Positions 25,562 through 34,367 of a stretch of DNA of 49,022 bases are shown here, piece by piece. The position numbers and the translations under genes are program-made. A model generated the notes under the pieces. It was given only the letters and a program-made list of their open reading frames with translations, was not told the origin of the DNA and ran no database searches. The DNA is taken from the NCBI GenBank assembly GCA_024711005.1, contig JANJTQ010000290.1, positions 1 to 49,022 on the forward strand. The letters are read 5' to 3'. Numbering within the stretch: the stretch's first letter is position 1; each line of letters starts with the position of its first letter. This DNA comes from Opitutaceae bacterium. Its GTDB lineage: Bacteria; Verrucomicrobiota; Verrucomicrobiia; Opitutales; Opitutaceae.

Positions 25562-27249
25562 GATGGTCCGTCTCCCTCCCGCTCCAGTTCCGCCAGCCAC
25601 GCGCGCACTTGGTCTTCCTCGGCGACAGCCCGCCCGTACCACACGCATTCAAACGACAGCCTTCGTGCGCGAAAACCCGCCACCACTTCCGTCTGGCCCG
25701 CCGCACGCCGCCCGAGTTCGCGCTCGTAGTCCAGGTTGGTCTTGGCCCGTGCAAGGTTCACCAACCCCCGCGCTCCCAAGCTCGCCAGCGATCCCAGATA
25801 AAGCGCGCGCAACGCCAGTCGCCACTCGCCGCATGCCAGCTGCGCCCGCGCCAGCTCCAGCCATTCGTGCGAGGGTAGTCGCGAGGCCTCCAGCTTTTCG
25901 TCATTCAGATCCGGCGGCAGCGCCGCCGTCGCCTGCGGCGAAAGCATTCGCGGTGCAACCGGTCGTTTTTTCCAACTCGTCCACAAAATCCACAAGAGCG
26001 CCGCCAGACACAGGCCCAACAGCGTGTAGAGCAACCCGCGCGCAAACGCGCCGACTCCCTCCGTCGACACCTTTTCCTTCGGCGTCTCCTTTACCTTGTC
26101 CTTCTTGCTTTTGAACAGGCCATCAAACCAGTCGCCCACGCTTCTAAAAAAGTCGCGTATATCCCGCCCCACTTGCGCGACCAATTCGACGCCTTGGCGC
26201 ACGAACCGTTTGACCCAACTGTCCGCCACGCTCTCCACTTCCAATGAGGGGACCGGTTGAAGACTCCACCGGAAATCCCGGTCGCGCAGCGCCTGGTCGA
26301 GCGCCTCGTCCATTTGCACCGGCGAGGGTTGTCCGGCTGTTTCCACCGCCGCCAGCAAGTTCCCCGGCCCCGCCCCCACTCCGGCAAGAAGGCCCAGCCC
26401 CAGCGTCAACATCACGATCCGCATCGCCTTCGCCAAAGATCCGCGCCCCGTCGGACGGCGTAGCTCCAACCGCAGGTCCTCTCCGGTATGTCGCGCCTCT
26501 CCGTAGAAGGTCCTCAGCACATGATAACTCTTCACCAAGGGATCGACCGCCAGCCAGGTCAGGATAGTGACCAGTGCCAGCAAAGTGCTGTTCATCGCCG
26601 ACCATCCCGAAAGTCCGAAGATATTGTCCACGGCGAACAAGGTGCGCGCGAGCCAGGGCACCGCATAAAAGAGCGTCGCGATGTTCAACCAGACGCAGAG
26701 CCATACGCCGCTGAAGAGCAACAAGGCAAGATGTGCGGGTCCCGGCCAGCGCATCGCCTCGCGCCGCGCCCGGCGTTCCAGACTTTCACCACCGACGTCC
26801 GGCGAACTCGCCAACGCGGTGACATTCTCAAAAAACATCCACGTCACCGCGGCCGGCAGCGTCAGCACCAAGGCCACCGGCATCAACGGCACAGCCCAGC
26901 CCTGCACGCTCGCCTGCCGTACCGCCGTCCTCACCAGAGCGCGCACCGAAAGCGGCGCCGGTTCCGCGCCAAACCGCACCGCGCGCAGACGTCCGCAAAA
27001 CTCCGCCTGCGCTACCTTCAGCACCACATAAAGTGCGGTAAGGCCGAGCGCCTTCCACAGAATCTCCTCGGGCCGCGGCGAAAACCAGGTCAGGGTCGCC
27101 CAGAAATATCCCAGCCCGAGCACCCACGGCACCGCGCCTGCGAGATAAAGCGCCCACGCCGCCGGTGGCGCCGCCCGCAACAAATGAACCGCCTCCTCGA
27201 TCAGCTCAATGGCGCCGGGGGCACCGGATTTTTTGACGATCTTGTTCAC
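25558..27249 (-). CDS. Large membrane protein with DUF4129-like C-terminus
   Basis: A 563-residue protein with several N-terminal membrane segments (about 30-50, 65-80, 120-145, 180-205, 215-240, 285-305), an extracytoplasmic part, another helix near 400-420 and a cytoplasmic C-terminal domain. This ends RLALRALYLGSLASLGARG, ELGRRA and FECVWYGR, the pattern of DUF4129 domains found in MoxR/transglutaminase clusters. The start is a GTG at 27249 that overlaps the previous stop (GTGA). Function is unknown; position in the operon suggests it is part of the membrane assembly handled by MoxR. Confidence 0.75.
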   Translation of the reverse strand: MNKIVKKSGAPGAIELIEEAVHLLRAAPPAAWALYLAGAVPWVLGLGYFWATLTWFSPRPEEILWKALGLTALYVVLKVAQAEFCGRLRAVRFGAEPAPLSVRALVRTAVRQASVQGWAVPLMPVALVLTLPAAVTWMFFENVTALASSPDVGGESLERRARREAMRWPGPAHLALLLFSGVWLCVWLNIATLFYAVPWLARTLFAVDNIFGLSGWSAMNSTLLALVTILTWLAVDPLVKSYHVLRTFYGEARHTGEDLRLELRRPTGRGSLAKAMRIVMLTLGLGLLAGVGAGPGNLLAAVETAGQPSPVQMDEALDQALRDRDFRWSLQPVPSLEVESVADSWVKRFVRQGVELVAQVGRDIRDFFRSVGDWFDGLFKSKKDKVKETPKEKVSTEGVGAFARGLLYTLLGLCLAALLWILWTSWKKRPVAPRMLSPQATAALPPDLNDEKLEASRLPSHEWLELARAQLACGEWRLALRALYLGSLASLGARGLVNLARAKTNLDYERELGRRAAGQTEVVAGFRARRLSFECVWYGRAVAEEDQVRAWLAELEREGDGPS

Positions 27250-27614
27250 GGCTTGAAGGTCTCCGTCCACACCGTGCCGTCATGCACATCGGCCGGGATC
27301 GCCGCCAACATCCGTCCCAACAGATAAATTCCCGTCACCAAACAGAGAAGCGAACCGGTCATCAACAGGGCCGTCCGCCAGCGGCGCCAGTCGAGCCGCC
27401 GCGCGCCGTCCCGCCGTCCCGCCTCTACGCGCACGGCAAAACAGGGTCCGCAATACAGACGATCTTCGTGCTCGGTGAGGCATTCGCGGCAGAATCCGCC
27501 CTTGCACACCACGCAACGCCCCACGGCCTCCCGCTCTTCGTGGCGTACGCAGCGGCGTCGCGGCGTGACGTGACCGCCCGGGATCACCGGCGGTATGACC
27601 GCGCCGTTTGTCAT
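27246..27614 (-). CDS. B-box-type zinc finger membrane protein
   Basis: A 122-residue protein with a cysteine/histidine-rich N-terminal region: CVRHEEREAVGRCVVCKGGF followed by CRECL, HEDRLYCGPC, the spacing of a B-box zinc finger. One hydrophobic segment lies at about 83-103. It probably binds zinc in the cytoplasm while anchored in the membrane. It overlaps its neighbours by four bases on both sides. No known function. Confidence 0.7.
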   Translation of the reverse strand: MTNGAVIPPVIPGGHVTPRRRCVRHEEREAVGRCVVCKGGFCRECLTEHEDRLYCGPCFAVRVEAGRRDGARRLDWRRWRTALLMTGSLLCLVTGIYLLGRMLAAIPADVHDGTVWTETFKP

Positions 27615-28132
27615 GTCACGACGGATACATCCGGCGCGCTTCCGGATGCCGCGGCGGAACCCGCCGCACCCGCTTGCACCTCGTCCCGCTGCGCATCGCG
27701 AATGAGCGGCTCAAGCCGGGCGATCAGTTTGCGGGCCTGCCGGCGTCGGGCGACGTTGGTCCACTCCGTCCGCTGCACCGCCGTGACCACATGAAAGTGA
27801 CAGTTCCGCGCAAGAAAAAGTCCGTAAAGCAGCACCAGCACGGCCAGAGACCCCAGGACGCCGAACACCACTCCGCCGCCACTCCCAAGCATTGCCAGCC
27901 CGCCAAAGAGCACGATCAAGCCGAGGCTCACCCCCGTCACCCAGCGCGCCTCGCGGCTCGGACGCACAAAGAACCCCTGCACATCGCGCAGCCATACGCG
28001 TTGATAACGCTCCGTCATCATGTTCGCCTCGACCTGCAGCACATGATCGGACGCGAGCCAAAGGCTGAAATAGGTCCCGACGCCGCCGCGGCGGCGCACG
28101 AGTTTCTGATAGAGCTTGGGGTTTCGAGCCAT
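27611..28132 (-). CDS. Small membrane protein, possibly PH-like
   Basis: A 173-residue protein. The N-terminal part (FSLWLASDHVLQVEANMMTE, then RYQRVWLRDVQGFFV) has the alternating strand pattern of bacterial PH-like domains. Two membrane helices follow (about 64-82 and 87-107), then a charged helical tail. Part of the MoxR operon. Homology could not be fixed by eye. Confidence 0.6.
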   Translation of the reverse strand: MARNPKLYQKLVRRRGGVGTYFSLWLASDHVLQVEANMMTERYQRVWLRDVQGFFVRPSREARWVTGVSLGLIVLFGGLAMLGSGGGVVFGVLGSLAVLVLLYGLFLARNCHFHVVTAVQRTEWTNVARRRQARKLIARLEPLIRDAQRDEVQAGAAGSAAASGSAPDVSVVT

Positions 28133-28155
28133 GGTTTGATCGATTTATTCGCGGC

Positions 28156-28743
28156 TCAATTATCCAGCCAAATCACCAGCCCAAAGCCGGCCCAGCCGGC
28201 GATCTGCAACGTGGCGATCAGGATTGCCATCACCAGGCGCCCGCTTCCCGGGCGCACCAGACTCCGCGGTTTCCGCCACCCGAAGATCGCCATGAAAAGC
28301 GCGGTGGGCGCGGTGACCACCGTGATCGGCCACATCAAGATCGGCAACAAGGCCAGGGTCGACGCGATCGAATCGTAGGTCACGATCTCATCGGCTTTTG
28401 CCACGACCTTTTTGCGCACCGCCGAAACACATGGGGGACACAGCTTCCGGCCGTCATCCCCGGACACCTCGCACACGACGCACAGGTAGCGACCGCAATC
28501 GTCGCACACCGCCGCCGCCTGATTCTGCGCATGAAAAAAACAGGTCGCCTCTCCATCCAGCGAACGCACCGCCCGGGCCACCGGCTTCACCCGATGACGC
28601 GCGGGAAACAGGACAAACTGCAGCACCGTCGCGCAGGCGTTGCACGCACCCTCGCCCACGTCACTGATCCCGGTGAGCGGCGCCTTGCATTTCGGGCAGG
28701 GCGGCGCGAGAGGATCGAAAGCGGGGGCGGAGGGCACGATCAT
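28156..28743 (-). CDS. Zinc-ribbon and B-box membrane protein
   Basis: A 195-residue protein with an N-terminal zinc ribbon (CPKCKAPLTG ... CNACA), then a B-box-like set (CFFHAQNQAAAVCDDCGRYL, CVVC, CPPC), then two membrane segments around 130-155 and 165-190. It resembles the 122-residue B-box protein two genes downstream and may be a paralog with an added ribbon. Spacings of 23 and 28 bases to its neighbours keep it within the operon. Function unknown. Confidence 0.68.
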   Translation of the reverse strand: MIVPSAPAFDPLAPPCPKCKAPLTGISDVGEGACNACATVLQFVLFPARHRVKPVARAVRSLDGEATCFFHAQNQAAAVCDDCGRYLCVVCEVSGDDGRKLCPPCVSAVRKKVVAKADEIVTYDSIASTLALLPILMWPITVVTAPTALFMAIFGWRKPRSLVRPGSGRLVMAILIATLQIAGWAGFGLVIWLDN

Positions 28744-28771
28744 GGCGGAGATCAGGCGGGGGCGGATGAAC

Positions 28772-29551
28772 TCAGCGTCTACGCACGTCGATCACGCGTG
28801 TGTCGGCGACACGGTCGTGCAAGGCGCGTCGCTGCTCCTTGTCGAAGGCGACCATCAAATAGCCGATGAGCAGGGTCATTGAGCTCAGCCACTCCGCGAA
28901 ATAGCGGCCGACGATCCGGCCCGAGCTCAATCTGGAGCCATCCGCACGCAAGAGGCGCAGCCCAAGCGCCATCTTCCCCGGGGTCGCATCATACTTCCGG
29001 ATAAAAAAGATCGCATAGCCCAGGGCGAGTGCGATGCCCGAGAGCTGAATCAGGATCTGAATCACCAGCGCCATGCCGACCGCGGCGCCCGGATCGGAGC
29101 CCTTGGGCGCGAAGGCCAGCATCATACCGAGGAGAAAAGCCACCACGATGTTGACCACGCCGACGATCACCAGGTCGATGAACTTCGCCAGAAAACGACG
29201 CCAAAAACCGGCGTAGACGACGTCCATGGGGAGATTCACGCCCTCGCGCAGTCGCTGGAAGAACTCCTCCTTGTGTTCCGCACCGACCCAGCGTCCCTCG
29301 AATTCGAGCATGTCACGCTTGGGTAGGCGGCGACCGCTCACGGCGCAAACAGCCGTGTCCGCATCGGACGCCGAAACAGCGGGCGTTCCGGGTGCGCCGG
29401 ACGCAACGGTGCTGTAAGGACGCCAGTCCGACCAACCCTCGGTGAAGACCAAGGTCTCCCGTCGTACGGTTCCGGATTGAACCAAGCGATTGAATTCATC
29501 GTCCGAAACAGGCCCCATCTGCTGACCGCCCACTGCGTAGTACCACGACAT
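28772..29551 (-). CDS. GYF-RDD fusion membrane protein
   Basis: A 259-residue protein starting MSWYYAVGGQQMGPVSDDE, a GYF_2-type domain (WYY, GPVS), then a linker containing a GRRLPKRDMLEFEG strand, then an RDD domain with FWRRFLAKFIDLVIV, three hydrophobic segments and YDATPGKMALGLRLLRADG. It is the first gene of the ten-gene operon. The longest frame begins upstream at 29734, but the GYF start makes the ATG at 29551 the natural one. The 265 bases upstream to the PIN pseudogene hold no gene and should contain the operon promoter; I could not pick it reliably. Confidence 0.78.
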   Translation of the reverse strand: MSWYYAVGGQQMGPVSDDEFNRLVQSGTVRRETLVFTEGWSDWRPYSTVASGAPGTPAVSASDADTAVCAVSGRRLPKRDMLEFEGRWVGAEHKEEFFQRLREGVNLPMDVVYAGFWRRFLAKFIDLVIVGVVNIVVAFLLGMMLAFAPKGSDPGAAVGMALVIQILIQLSGIALALGYAIFFIRKYDATPGKMALGLRLLRADGSRLSSGRIVGRYFAEWLSSMTLLIGYLMVAFDKEQRRALHDRVADTRVIDVRRR

Positions 29552-29790
29552 AATGCGACCAAGGAGTAGCGCACCCGCCCTTGTGGCAATCCTTTGCGTG
29601 ACCGTTTCACGATTTTTCCCGGCCGTTTCCAACCTCGGACAGGAATCGACACGCTCGTAACCTGATACCTGGCCCGGCATCACCCTCCGCCCCCCAATCC
29701 ACCGTCCCCATCCGCCTCGAACGCCGCGAACCAAGACTCAGGAAAACCCGATGTAGGCCGTCACCTCGTGCGACGCCACTCCGAACTGGA

Positions 29791-29811
29791 GACCCGACGA
29801 CTCGTCGGGTC
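29791..29811. repeat. Short perfect inverted repeat beside the PIN pseudogene
   Basis: GACCCGACGA and TCGTCGGGTC pair perfectly around one base. It lies just past the ancestral stop of the pseudogene (29817) and looks like one of the many dispersed palindromes of the window. It could also act as a weak terminator. Confidence 0.5.
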
Positions 29812-29816
29812 GGTTT

Positions 29817-30186
29817 CTACTCCGTCTGCCAGTTCTCCACCACAAGTCCCTCGACCCGTGAAAACTCGCGCACATTGCGCGTGACCAACACCGCCCCCCA
29901 ACGCCAACGCATGCGCCGCGATCAGCGTGTCACGATCTCCGATCTTGATACCCGCGCCCTCCAACTGACACCGCACCCGGGCATACCACGGCGCGACCGA
30001 CTCGCCCAAAGGCTCCACCTCGAGCAGGTCACGCAAACTCTCAACTTTCTTCACAAACCGCGTGTGCCCCAGCTCCCGCCGCGCCTTCTCCGCGCCAAAT
30101 TGCAGTTCCGCCAGCACCATGAACGACAGCCGCACTTCACCGGCGGCAACCGCCTCCGTCATCCTTTGCACATTCGAGGAAAGTCA
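29817..30186 (-). pseudogene. VapC-like PIN-domain toxin remnant
   Basis: The frame reads as a PIN-domain RNase (LSFMVLAELQFGAEKARREL, then IGDRDTLIAAHALALG), but both ends are damaged. The first strand with the catalytic Asp (the LLDTN motif) is missing: an in-frame stop lies a few codons before SNVQRM. In the 3' part the reading frame shifts at a run of six C's on the plus strand (29894-29899). Removing one base restores AVLVTRNVREFSRVEGL then VVENWQTE and a stop at 29817, the classic VapC ending. So this is a truncated and frameshifted toxin gene, or the shift is a homopolymer sequencing error. No antitoxin gene is visible beside it. Confidence 0.8.
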
Positions 30187-30517
30187 ACACCCCGGAGCGA
30201 CGGTGACCCCGCTAAGACACCGAACTACAAACATTGGGGTCTCTTCAGACACCGCACCTCGCCCGCCTCGACGCGCAGCCAAAAGACATCGACAGGTTAG
30301 CAGGCCTTGGGGCGCCCTGCCCGTCTGCGCAAGAGACCCGACGCCTCTCGCGGCAATGTTCGACACTTAGCCGTAACAATTCAGTTGGATTCAAGGTGGA
30401 ACACGATCTCCGGGCGCGTTTCGCAGGCGGACGGTCTCAACGGCACCGGGAGGTCGCCGTCCACCTTTTGGTTTTACCGGCAACGACGCTCTTTAGCCTT
30501 CGACTGAATCTTTTGGC
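30187..30517. other. 331-base gap with no recognised gene
   Basis: Lies between the PIN remnant and the TPR gene. Short frames here have no recognisable protein features. The missing 5' part of the PIN gene would be expected at its left edge but is not present. I see no convincing promoter or RNA. Confidence 0.5.
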
Positions 30518-31903
30518 TTAGTCGGAGTCGGGTCGACGCCGCTCCAACCAGTCACGGATATTGTCGGAAAAAGTCGCTATAAAAATCGGGACGAGGCCCA
30601 GCATGAGAGCCGTCTTGACCATTGGTTTCACCGAGGCGGCATCCATTCGAAGCGCCAAAAGAATCAAGAGAACGGAAAACACCGGCGTCAGGATGTTCAG
30701 CGCAGTCGTTCCCACCGCAAGCCAGGTCATGCGGCACCGAACGAAGCCCGGAGTGGATTCGAAGACCTCGGAAACCATTCTGACGATGCAGATGAAACCC
30801 ACGGCCATCATGAAGGGCGCGCGCGTTTTTTCGCTGGCCAGCCCCCACCACACACAGAGCAAGGCGGCTGCCATCAAGGCGAGATACCAGCGGGTCGCCC
30901 GCAGTTCGTCCGGGGATAACGCCTGGCGGCCGTCAGGATCGAAGCTCAACAGAATCTCGTAGAGCTGGTGTGCGATCATCGCGAGCAGGAAGCAGGTATA
31001 CACGATGATCTTGGCAGACGCCAAAACCGGAAGCCACATGGGATCGGCCTGCAGGCTTTTCTCGAGGAAGTTCAGTCCCATCCAAAAGCCCGCAAGAACC
31101 CCTGCCGTCGTCCAAAGACTGACGCGTTCCAATGCGATGAAAGCGCGAAGCAGGACGGCGAAAAGCGGACTCCGGGCCTTGAGGCTGGTGGCGAGTCCCT
31201 GGCGCGCGCCATCGTTTCGCGGATCAAGTCGCAAAGCCTCTTTGAAATGCGGTATCGCCTCGGCGGCGTGTCCACTGGCAATCAATTCGTAGCCGCGCAA
31301 CGAGTGGTTGTGGCTGTCGTCCGGATCGAGCTGGAGCAGGCGGGCGGAGATGGCGCGCGCCTCATCGCCGCGGCCCAACGCGAGCAGGGCTTGGGCGCGA
31401 AAAGTCAGGCAAAGATCGTCGTCCGGATCGAGGGCCAGACCCGTTTCGGTGGCGGCGAGGGCTTCGGCGGGCTTGTCCCGCTCCAAGTGGGCGCGAGCGA
31501 GCAGCCCATGAATCGAGGCATCGGCGGGATCAAGTGCCAGCGCCCGGGCGAAGGACTCCCGCCCTTCGTTCGCCAGACCGCGTTTCAACTGAACGAGACC
31601 CAGCGTGGCATGGGCGAACGCGTCGTCCGGATCTTCCGAGATCATCTGCTCGGCGATGGTCGTGCCCTCTTGCCCCCGGTCCACCTGCACGAGGGTCAAC
31701 GCGAGATCATGGGCAATGACACCCGACCACGGCGACTCGGCGCGGGCTTTGCGCAGAAGCTCCAGCGCCTCTGCATACCGGCGTTGGCTGATTAACTGCC
31801 GCGCCCTAAAATGGTCCTTGCTCATGCGCTTGGGGAAACACGAGCGAAGCCACCGCTTCAACCGCGAATCCGTCACGCCGCGCATCGCGCCGTCGCCGGC
31901 CAT
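30518..31903 (-). CDS. TPR-repeat membrane protein
   Basis: A protein of up to 461 residues with about five to six tetratricopeptide repeats in the N-terminal half (RRYAEALELLRKARAESP, DDAFAHATLGLVQLKRGLAN and AEAIPHFKEALRLDPRNDGA are typical units), followed by about five membrane helices from residue 250 on. It could be a scaffold for protein complexes at the membrane; no enzymatic motif is seen. The start at 31903 gives a basic N-terminal extension; an ATG at 31825 (MSKDHFRARQ) is equally possible. It follows the TonB receptor gene by 98 bases on the same strand. Confidence 0.72.
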   Translation of the reverse strand: MAGDGAMRGVTDSRLKRWLRSCFPKRMSKDHFRARQLISQRRYAEALELLRKARAESPWSGVIAHDLALTLVQVDRGQEGTTIAEQMISEDPDDAFAHATLGLVQLKRGLANEGRESFARALALDPADASIHGLLARAHLERDKPAEALAATETGLALDPDDDLCLTFRAQALLALGRGDEARAISARLLQLDPDDSHNHSLRGYELIASGHAAEAIPHFKEALRLDPRNDGARQGLATSLKARSPLFAVLLRAFIALERVSLWTTAGVLAGFWMGLNFLEKSLQADPMWLPVLASAKIIVYTCFLLAMIAHQLYEILLSFDPDGRQALSPDELRATRWYLALMAAALLCVWWGLASEKTRAPFMMAVGFICIVRMVSEVFESTPGFVRCRMTWLAVGTTALNILTPVFSVLLILLALRMDAASVKPMVKTALMLGLVPIFIATFSDNIRDWLERRRPDSD

Positions 31904-32001
31904 TGGATTTCACATGCTCCGAAAGATAAAGGGGAAGACATGCCCCCGTTACCGGCTTAAAGAGCAGCCCCCGGGGCTGAACGAGCCACCGATCGTCGGA
32001 A

Positions 32002-33999
32002 TCAAAAACGCCACATGAGTTTGCCGTAGATGCCACGCGGGACTTCGGTCGTGGGCAGGAATAACGTGGTGCCTTGTTCGAGGTGTTGATCTTGCAGCAG
32101 GTTTTGACCGACCAAGGAGAACTCAAGGCGATCGGTCGCTTGATAGGCAATACGCACGTCTGCAGTGATGTAAGCGGGCACCGATGGCAACGAGTCCGCA
32201 TAGCGGAACTGTACATCCAGGCCGAGTTTCGCCGTGAGATCGTGCGAGGAGCGCAACACGACTTGGTTGCGCGGCGCGCTTCGTTCAATCGCCTCCGGAC
32301 CCGCGCCCGCCGGTCCGCGGATGTCGGCGATCAGTAACGAATAGCTCGCGGTCAACCGCCACCACACGGAGGGGGACACGGTGACGGCCAGCTCACCGCC
32401 ATAGCTGTGCCCGCTCAGCATGTTCTCGTAGGGGTACTCCGCCGTGCCGACCGGAGAGCCCGGGGCGGGCGAAACGAACCGCGGTGTCTGCGCGAAGGAA
32501 ATCAGGTCGGTGTAGTCGTTATAGAATACCGCGATATCCACGTTCACCCGCCGCGTCGGTTGGATGCGGTAGCCCAGCTCGTAAGCCCAGAGAACCTCGG
32601 AGGCGAGGTCGGTGTTGCCGACCCGGCGCGGCACATATTGCAGTCCGCCCGGGCCCGCAAAAGGTCCGCCTGTGGCCAAGGCGGCGCTGTCCATGCCTTC
32701 GATAATCGAGGGCGTGCGCACGGCGCGGGACACCGCCGCCCAGAGCGTTTGACGGTCCGTCGGTTTGAACGCGGCGCGGAGGCTCGGTTGAATCTCCACG
32801 CCCGTGTAGTCGTTGTGCTCGATCTTCACACCGGCGGTCAGATCAAGCTTATCGGGAATCGCCTCGTATTCGTTCTGCGCAAACACATTGACGGTCTGCG
32901 TATAAAAGTTCCGCGCGCGCACCTCGATCGCCGGGTTCGTCTGCGCCGCCTCGACAGCGACGTGACGGTAACCCGCGCCCCAGATGACTTCGTTTCGTTC
33001 GGTCAGCGGGAAGGTGTGCTGTGCGGTGAAGTCGAAGGTGTCGATATCGACGTTCGCCCGCAGATCATCCTTGCGGGTCGCACGATCATAATAGGCCTGC
33101 ACCTCGAAGCTGGTTTCGTTTTCCATTTTCCGCTGCACGCGGCCCAACGTGTTCACGTTGTAGGCGTCCAACCGATGATCGTTCGTGCGCACCTGGGTCA
33201 ACCCGCCGAGCCAGATCATCTGGGTGTCATCGTCCGGGTGATGATCGAGACGAAAGGCTCCGTGCTGCGAACGCCAACCATCCTGCGCCGGTTGGCCGTT
33301 CGCCAAACGGAAATCGTCGCGCGACTGGTGGTTCACCACGACACGGTAATAGGTGTGCTCCGCCAACCGACCACCGTAACGGGCGCCTCCACCATTTTCC
33401 TCGACGTTGCCAACCGAGCCGTAAACAAGCCCTCCTTGGGTGTCTCTCGCGCTGCGCGTGACAACGTTCACCACGCCGTTGACCGCGTTGGCTCCCCAGA
33501 CCGTCGCACCGGGCCCGCGGATGATTTCAATGCGGTCAACGTCTTCGAGCAGGAGCTGCTCCGCGTCCCACAAGACTCCCGAAAACATCGGCGTATACAC
33601 CGCACGACCGTCCACCAATACCAGTAATTTATTGGCATACAGACCGGCAAAACCGCGGGCTGAAATCGACCATTGATTCGAGTTGACCGAGCCCACATTC
33701 ATCCCGGGCACCCACCGCAAGGCATCGGCCACGGTCGTTACTCCCGACCGGCGGATCTCCGCGTGGGAAAGCACCGTCACCGCGGTAGCCGTATCATTCA
33801 GATTCTGAAGCCGTTTGGAGACGGAGGTCACCGTGATCAATTCGTCCATCAACTCCTCAAGGCTCAGGTCGCCGAGGGCGAGCACGCCCGTCGTAGGTTC
33901 GGCCCCTATCAGGCCGATGGAACCGGCGAACAGGACACACAATCCAAGGAATGCCGACTGCCTTTTTTTCAAGATGGAGGGGAGTGAAAACGAAAACAC
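32002..33999 (-). CDS. TonB-dependent outer membrane receptor
   Basis: A 665-residue outer membrane receptor that would import a scarce ligand (siderophore, vitamin or sugar) using TonB energy. The signal peptide is residues ~10-33 (KKRQSAFLGLCVLFAG). A TonB-box-like stretch ELITVTSVSKRLQNL follows, then a plug domain with VADALRWVPGMNVG, RGFAGLYANKLLVLVDGR, VDRIEIIRGPGATVWGANAV and NGVVNVVT, and a beta-barrel ending in RGIYGKLMWRF with C-terminal Phe. The size is like BtuB or CirA. The ligand cannot be read from sequence. The start may be the GTG at 33999 or a TTG at the KKR segment. A structured region lies upstream (34062-34140). Confidence 0.9.
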   Translation of the reverse strand: MFSFSLPSILKKRQSAFLGLCVLFAGSIGLIGAEPTTGVLALGDLSLEELMDELITVTSVSKRLQNLNDTATAVTVLSHAEIRRSGVTTVADALRWVPGMNVGSVNSNQWSISARGFAGLYANKLLVLVDGRAVYTPMFSGVLWDAEQLLLEDVDRIEIIRGPGATVWGANAVNGVVNVVTRSARDTQGGLVYGSVGNVEENGGGARYGGRLAEHTYYRVVVNHQSRDDFRLANGQPAQDGWRSQHGAFRLDHHPDDDTQMIWLGGLTQVRTNDHRLDAYNVNTLGRVQRKMENETSFEVQAYYDRATRKDDLRANVDIDTFDFTAQHTFPLTERNEVIWGAGYRHVAVEAAQTNPAIEVRARNFYTQTVNVFAQNEYEAIPDKLDLTAGVKIEHNDYTGVEIQPSLRAAFKPTDRQTLWAAVSRAVRTPSIIEGMDSAALATGGPFAGPGGLQYVPRRVGNTDLASEVLWAYELGYRIQPTRRVNVDIAVFYNDYTDLISFAQTPRFVSPAPGSPVGTAEYPYENMLSGHSYGGELAVTVSPSVWWRLTASYSLLIADIRGPAGAGPEAIERSAPRNQVVLRSSHDLTAKLGLDVQFRYADSLPSVPAYITADVRIAYQATDRLEFSLVGQNLLQDQHLEQGTTLFLPTTEVPRGIYGKLMWRF

Positions 34000-34061
34000 C
34001 GAACTCGTGCGGGGATCGGATTGAAAGTCTGTAAACTTTTTATGCGAAGCAAACCGTATTA

Positions 34062-34140
34062 CCCCCCAATCAGCGCTGAGGTGAACCGCTCAGCAGTCGG
34101 GTCACCGGTAACCGATGAGCGGGATAGCCGGGAACCTTAA
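34062..34140 (-). promoter_or_regulatory. Possible structured leader RNA of the TonB receptor gene
   Basis: On the minus strand, CCGCTCA (complement of 34116-34122) can pair with TGAGCGG (complement of 34086-34092), enclosing an imperfect palindrome (34100-34113). The second arm of that helix shares bases with a hairpin GCTGAG/CTCAGC (34075-34080 with 34089-34094), so the two foldings exclude each other, the layout of a switch or attenuator. It does not match the cobalamin, c-di-GMP or fluoride consensus that I know. The rest of the 368-base gap (34000-34367) has a repeat (34170-34238) and no gene. Confidence 0.35.
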
Positions 34141-34169
34141 AAGACGCGCCGCCCGAGGTCGTTCGACCA

Positions 34170-34238
34170 GAGCGGTTCAAAGAAAACCGTAGCCGTTATC
34201 TGAGGCTTGAAGGTGGGGCGAGGCCGCTGGGCCCGCCG
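34170..34238. repeat. Two dispersed repeat pieces upstream of the TonB receptor
   Basis: GAGCGGTTCAAA at 34170-34181 recurs at 10210-10221, also followed by GTAGCCG. The 27 bases at 34212-34238 match the reverse complement of 2296-2322 with three differences (shared core CCGCTGGGCCCGCCG). Confidence 0.65.
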
Positions 34239-34367
34239 TGAATCCACAGAGGGGAAACGCTTCCAATCCGGCGCGCCCAACGGTCAGAGGGCGACGAGGG
34301 GGCCGTTTTACTCTTTACCTTTCGCAGTATTTGAAACCAACGCACAGACCACGAATCCTGTCGCGTT

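Noticed and set aside
34000-34367. Cobalamin riboswitch upstream of the TonB receptor
   Set aside because: The region lacks the B12-box sequences and the expected junction pattern, so only an unclassified structured leader is proposed.
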